From Pelagibacteraceae bacterium AG-426-G09 (lineage in GTDB: Bacteria; Pseudomonadota; Alphaproteobacteria; Pelagibacterales; Pelagibacteraceae), in NCBI GenBank assembly GCA_003210075.1, contig QCNR01000006.1:1-64000 (forward strand): 64,000 bases of DNA. The letters run 5' to 3'. This document shows, in pieces, positions 60,046 through 64,000 of the stretch. The notes below the pieces were generated by a model. It had not been told where the DNA came from, ran no database searches, and worked only from the letters and a program-made list of their open reading frames with translations. Each line of letters begins with the position of its first letter. The stretch's first letter is position 1. Made by a program: the position numbers and the translations under genes.

Positions 60046-60440
60046 TTTTCTAATTTTTTCTTAAGATCTTCAGGAATTTTTGAAGGTTTCCCGTTTTTAT
60101 CAACAGATACTAAATGAATTTCTGCATCTGATATAATTTCATTATTTCTTAAAATACTTTGTTTCATCAAAAAAGATGTTTTGGTAAATGATTTAATTTC
60201 TGAAATAATTTCTAGCGTATCTTCAAATTTTGCTGGTTTTTTATATTCAATATTGCACGATTTAACTATTAGTAAAACTCCAAATCGTTCAAGTATAGAT
60301 GAATTAGTATAACCCAAAGAGTATATAGCTTCTGATCTGGCACGCTCTAAAAATTTTAAATAATTAGCATAATAAACAACTCCACCCGCATCTGTGTCCT
60401 CGTAATAAATTTTAAGTGTAAAACTAAATTTTTTTGCCAT
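60042..60440 (-). CDS. YbgC-like hot-dog acyl-CoA thioesterase
   Basis: IYYEDTDAGGVVYYANYLKFLERARSEAIY. Confidence 0.93.
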   Translation of the reverse strand: MAKKFSFTLKIYYEDTDAGGVVYYANYLKFLERARSEAIYSLGYTNSSILERFGVLLIVKSCNIEYKKPAKFEDTLEIISEIKSFTKTSFLMKQSILRNNEIISDAEIHLVSVDKNGKPSKIPEDLKKKLEN

Positions 60441-60477
60441 AACTAATAATATTAATTATATTGAAAATAAATTTTAT

Positions 60478-60618
60478 ATGAAAGTTTTTATTATTTGGTT
60501 ATTTGGAGTGATTTTGTGGAACTTTGGATACCCTGCCGCCTCTCCCTTGGAAGATGTAATAGCTGCTGTAGTATTATCTTTTATCAGCATGTATCTTAAA
60601 AAGTTTATTAAAAATTGA
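60478..60618 (+). CDS. Putative 46-aa membrane microprotein
   Basis: ATG...TGA gives MKVFIIWLFGVILWNFGYPAASPLEDVIAAVVLSFISMYLKKFIKN; fills the gap and ends 1 bp before the stop of the next gene; absent from the ORF track. Confidence 0.6.
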   Translation: MKVFIIWLFGVILWNFGYPAASPLEDVIAAVVLSFISMYLKKFIKN

Positions 60619-61269
60619 TCAATTAGATGAAAAATAAATATTTTGATAATAGGCAATAGATCTCAATTTTGAATTATCAGTATCTGCCATTATAGCCACT
60701 CCATTTATCTCATTTACATCTAAATCATGAAATTGTTTAAAATGGTTTTTTACATTTACTTTTACTGTAACCCACTCATTTAAATTATCTATAGTTGTGG
60801 ACAATACAAAATCTATTGATTTTTTAGTATAGGGGCTGGGATGTGAATTATTTACTTCTTCATTGCTAGAAAAAACATAATTCATTGCTCTATTTGATAA
60901 AGCTGTAGCGCCTGTTTTTTTTACAACAAACACTCTAGCTGCATAATCGTGCCCCTTTTTACTCTTTTCATTGATTCCTCTAAGGTCTTTTTCCACCTTC
61001 CAAGTTATGTTTAAGAAGGGAGTCTTGTTAAGGTCTATTTTAATTTCTTTTCCGAGGCCAGATGCAGCATTATCTGCTACAGCTTTTAAAAAGTTTCCAT
61101 TTTCGTTGGATCCTAAAAAATACTGTGTTTTTGAGTCTGCTCCTCTCACTTTCCTAACCTCCAAAGTGCTTAATTCTTCTTTGGTGAACTCAAAGACTTT
61201 AATTTCCTCTGCCGACAATGGAGTGACTAGTAGAACAAATGAAATTAATATTTTGAAAATTTTTTTCAT
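60619..61269 (-). CDS. Exported DUF3047-family protein
   Basis: Signal peptide MKKIFKILISFVLLVTPLSAEE; PFLNITWKVEKDLRG...YAARVFVV, ADTDNSKLRSIAYYQNIYF. Confidence 0.8.
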   Translation of the reverse strand: MKKIFKILISFVLLVTPLSAEEIKVFEFTKEELSTLEVRKVRGADSKTQYFLGSNENGNFLKAVADNAASGLGKEIKIDLNKTPFLNITWKVEKDLRGINEKSKKGHDYAARVFVVKKTGATALSNRAMNYVFSSNEEVNNSHPSPYTKKSIDFVLSTTIDNLNEWVTVKVNVKNHFKQFHDLDVNEINGVAIMADTDNSKLRSIAYYQNIYFSSN

Positions 61270-61350
61270 ATTTTTAAAAAAAATTCTTAATACATTATTT
61301 TGACAAAATTTAAACATCCAAAAATCAACTTTGATCAGTATATATTAAGT

Positions 61351-61488
61351 ATGAAGACAATTTCGATTTTTATACTTCTTATATATTGGTCAATAATGAT
61401 TCTAGCCCCTGTTATGTCTAAAGATATAAAATTTAGTAGAGCAAAAATAAACCAAATCAAGATAGTTGAGCAAAAACCACGTGGTTAA
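61351..61488 (+). CDS. Putative 45-aa small protein with N-terminal hydrophobic segment
   Basis: MKTISIFILLIYWSIMILAPVMSKDIKFSRAKINQIKIVEQKPRG in a gap between annotated genes. Confidence 0.4.
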   Translation: MKTISIFILLIYWSIMILAPVMSKDIKFSRAKINQIKIVEQKPRG

Positions 61489-62237
61489 TAAGTAGATCGA
61501 CCACCACTTATATCAAAAACAGCGGCTGTAGAGAAAGTATTTTCTTCAGAGGAAAGCCAGCACACTAAGGACGTAAATTCCTCTACTTCTAGAAATCTGC
61601 CTCTTGGTACTTTTGACAACATTCTTTGTACATGCTCTTTAGTCATTTGATCCAGAATACGTGTTTTTGCACCCGCTGGTGTAACTGCATTTACAGCAAT
61701 ATTTTTATCAGCTAATTCTTTGCCTAATGATTTAGTTAATGCAATCGCTCCAGCTTTTCCTGCACTGTATGCGCTAGCATTTGCATTGCCGTCTTTTCCA
61801 GCTACTGATGCAACATTTACTATTCTACCATAGTTATTTTTAATCATATTAGGCACTATAGCTCGACAACAATTAAATGTTCCCATCAAATTTATATCTA
61901 CTACTTTTTTCCAAAGATCAATATCATACTCCCAAAGTGTTGATGTTGGACCAGTAATTCCTGCATTGTTAATCAAGATATCAATTTTGGTGCTTTTGGT
62001 AATTTCGTTTACACAATCTTCAACTTCTTTGAAATTAGATACATCAACAATATTTGAACTTAAATCTGGATTATTTAAATCTTTCAATGATTTTTCAATC
62101 ATCTTATTATCAACGTCCCAAATTATTACTTTTGCTCCAGAATTTAAAAATCTTTTAGCTATATCTAAACCAAAACCTTGAGCACCTCCCGTAATCACAG
62201 CTGTCTTATTTTTAAAATTGAATGAAATATTATTCAT
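61485..62237 (-). CDS. SDR-family oxidoreductase
   Basis: AVITGGAQGFGLDIAKRF, INNAGITG, YSAGKAGAIALTKSLGKEL. Confidence 0.93.
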   Translation of the reverse strand: MNNISFNFKNKTAVITGGAQGFGLDIAKRFLNSGAKVIIWDVDNKMIEKSLKDLNNPDLSSNIVDVSNFKEVEDCVNEITKSTKIDILINNAGITGPTSTLWEYDIDLWKKVVDINLMGTFNCCRAIVPNMIKNNYGRIVNVASVAGKDGNANASAYSAGKAGAIALTKSLGKELADKNIAVNAVTPAGAKTRILDQMTKEHVQRMLSKVPRGRFLEVEEFTSLVCWLSSEENTFSTAAVFDISGGRSTY

Positions 62238-63695
62238 TTAATCGCTCGCTAATAAGTAATATGTAACATAAGATACCAATGCACCAATCAACCACGCAAA
62301 ACTTTGTAAAAATCTTAAATCTGCATTCCAAATAGTTGATGCAGCAAATATAAAACCTATAATCATTGAATATAAGCCTTTTATATGCCAACCATTGCTG
62401 TAAAAATATGTGCCACTTTTTAAATCAGAAAATATATCTTTTGAAATGTATTCTTTATTTTTAATTAGATAATAGTCAGCAATAATAATTCCAGCTATAG
62501 GTCCAAAAAATGATCCAAATGTATCGATAATTGATAAGGCTCCCGATTGGCTTAAAATTGGCAGCCATAGTCCACCAAAAAATAAACCAAGTATAATAAT
62601 TAACAAACCTGCACTTGATTTGTTAAAACTCTTTGGAAAAAAATTTAATAATATGTTTTGAGCTGGAATATAATTTGCTATTAGATTTGATGATCCCGAG
62701 GCAATCAGTATAAACATAATTGCAATAACAGTTAAATAACTATTATCTATCTTTCCAATAATATCTGTTGGATTGGTAAGTAATTGTTCAACTTCTAAAA
62801 GTTGCTTAGCCATTACTATATCCGCTCCTAATACAATAAATACAGATGCAAAAGAGAATATTAATAAGTTTATTATAATAGAAAAGTTGCCTTTTAAATT
62901 TTCTGAGCTATTTTTTACATATCTTGAAAAATCTCCAATATTTAAAATTACAATTGAAAAAAATGCAAATAATGTTCCTGTAATACTAATTAGAGCTAAA
63001 AAGTTTTCTTTAGAAATAAAGTTTTCAATTGTAATGCTGAGTTTAAACGCACTAATTATTTCCTTTGAATTTTCACCCGCAAGTATAATTATAAACACAG
63101 CTAGACCTGTATACACAAACCAAGCTGAGAAATTTAAAATATACTTTATAAAATTTTGACCCTGCTTAAATAAATAAAATTGCAATATCAAAGCAAAAAT
63201 AAAACTTATCCAATCAATTAAATCCATGCCCATTAAAAATGTAAGAAAAATCTCTTCTTCTAAAATAGTATCATCAACATTAAAAATAAATATTCTAATT
63301 AAATATCCAATTGATTTAGAAATAAAAAATGTTTGAACACCAAACATACAAAGACCTACAAGTCCTCTTAGCATAGCAATATATCTAGCTCCATTTATAC
63401 CAAATGCGCTTCTTAAAATTACTGGAAATGGTAATCCATATTTTTGTGATGGCTGACCAATTAGATGAGAAAAAATAGCAACCAAAAAACCAGCTATGAT
63501 ACAAGCTGTTAATACAATAATGATATTTAAATCATATACTAAATAAAGTGATGCTATTAATGAAAAACCAATTAAACTTTGAATATTGTTTGCCCAAAAA
63601 CAAAATATATCTCCACTAGTCCAATTTTTATCGTTTGGATTTATTCCAACAATATCCCAATTAGTTAGATTTATATTTGCTTTTTCTTGACTCAC
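62238..63695 (-). CDS. NCS1-family nucleobase:cation symporter
   Basis: WANNIQSLIGFSLIASLYL, GQPSQKYGLPFPVILRSAFGINGARYIAMLRGLVG. Confidence 0.88.
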   Translation of the reverse strand: MSQEKANINLTNWDIVGINPNDKNWTSGDIFCFWANNIQSLIGFSLIASLYLVYDLNIIIVLTACIIAGFLVAIFSHLIGQPSQKYGLPFPVILRSAFGINGARYIAMLRGLVGLCMFGVQTFFISKSIGYLIRIFIFNVDDTILEEEIFLTFLMGMDLIDWISFIFALILQFYLFKQGQNFIKYILNFSAWFVYTGLAVFIIILAGENSKEIISAFKLSITIENFISKENFLALISITGTLFAFFSIVILNIGDFSRYVKNSSENLKGNFSIIINLLIFSFASVFIVLGADIVMAKQLLEVEQLLTNPTDIIGKIDNSYLTVIAIMFILIASGSSNLIANYIPAQNILLNFFPKSFNKSSAGLLIIILGLFFGGLWLPILSQSGALSIIDTFGSFFGPIAGIIIADYYLIKNKEYISKDIFSDLKSGTYFYSNGWHIKGLYSMIIGFIFAASTIWNADLRFLQSFAWLIGALVSYVTYYLLASD

Positions 63696-63720
63696 TTATA
63701 AGATAATAAACAATTATTTA

Positions 63721-64000
63721 CTACTGTCCATACAACAGTGTTGGCAACCATAATACAATTTTAGGAAATACTATTATTATAATTAGTCCAATCACTTGAA
63801 GAACCATAAATTGCATCATACCAAGGTAAATATCTTTTAAATCCCAACTAGGCACAACACCTTTTAAAAAATAGGCTGAAAGAGCGACCGGCGGTGAAAG
63901 CCAGGCGGTTTGCAGGTTAACAGCAACTAGAATTGCAAACCATGTTAAATTAAATCCTAATGCCTCAATTAAAGGTAAAATTATAGGAACAATTATCATT
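63721..64000 (-). CDS. TRAP transporter large permease (DctM-like), C-terminal part (runs off the window end)
   Basis: MIIVPIILPLIEALGFNLTWFAILVAVNLQTAWLSPPVALSAYFLKGV. Confidence 0.88.
   Translation of the reverse strand, partial: MIIVPIILPLIEALGFNLTWFAILVAVNLQTAWLSPPVALSAYFLKGVVPSWDLKDIYLGMMQFMVLQVIGLIIIIVFPKIVLWLPTLLYGQ

Noticed and set aside
60474-60656. Minus-strand 60-aa ORF in the thioesterase/DUF3047 gap
   Set aside because: Overlaps the DUF3047 3' end in another frame; the plus-strand 46-aa ORF fits the gap better and looks like a membrane protein
1-64000. CRISPR arrays, prophage, transposons, toxin-antitoxin or restriction islands
   Set aside because: No direct-repeat arrays or recognisable cas, integrase, transposase, RM or TA proteins on either strand

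Overview
The window is AT-rich (roughly 70% by eye), densely packed bacterial chromosome. Protein content and gene order suggest a SAR11/Pelagibacter-like alphaproteobacterium; this is inferred and was not searched. It holds about 75 protein genes and three tRNAs (Thr-TGT, Leu-TAA, Met-CAT). Main blocks: (1) a sugar/surface-polysaccharide cluster between tRNA genes at 0.45-8.3 kb; (2) housekeeping and purine genes at 8-26 kb (azlCD, sfsA, map, purB-C-S-Q-L, bolA-grxD, rpsD, cimA, cysS, nadE, class II DAHP synthase, glmS); (3) a prpD-prpB-prpC methylcitrate block at 27.4-31 kb; (4) nrdAB and metabolic genes at 31-47 kb; (5) a nine-gene same-strand run at 47.2-54.8 kb combining MTA salvage, a fused SpeD-SpeE ORF, an orphan 2OG-Fe(II) oxygenase and an amino-acid ABC uptake system without its ATPase; (6) rfbBAC and miscellaneous genes at 55-64 kb. 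Observations most worth follow-up: the polyamine/MTA operon with its fusion and unexplained oxygenase; a free-standing GlmU acetyltransferase domain next to glmS; a paired NrdR-box-like motif 31 bp apart upstream of nrdA; an MFS gene broken by a T7 homopolymer; a hydrolase whose signal peptide is reachable only from a non-ATG (CTG) start; an 11-bp perfect hairpin between the SBP and permease genes; a compact GC-rich structured element at 36.2 kb; and a 46-aa membrane microprotein missing from the ORF track. No CRISPR array, rRNA, transposase or prophage was seen.
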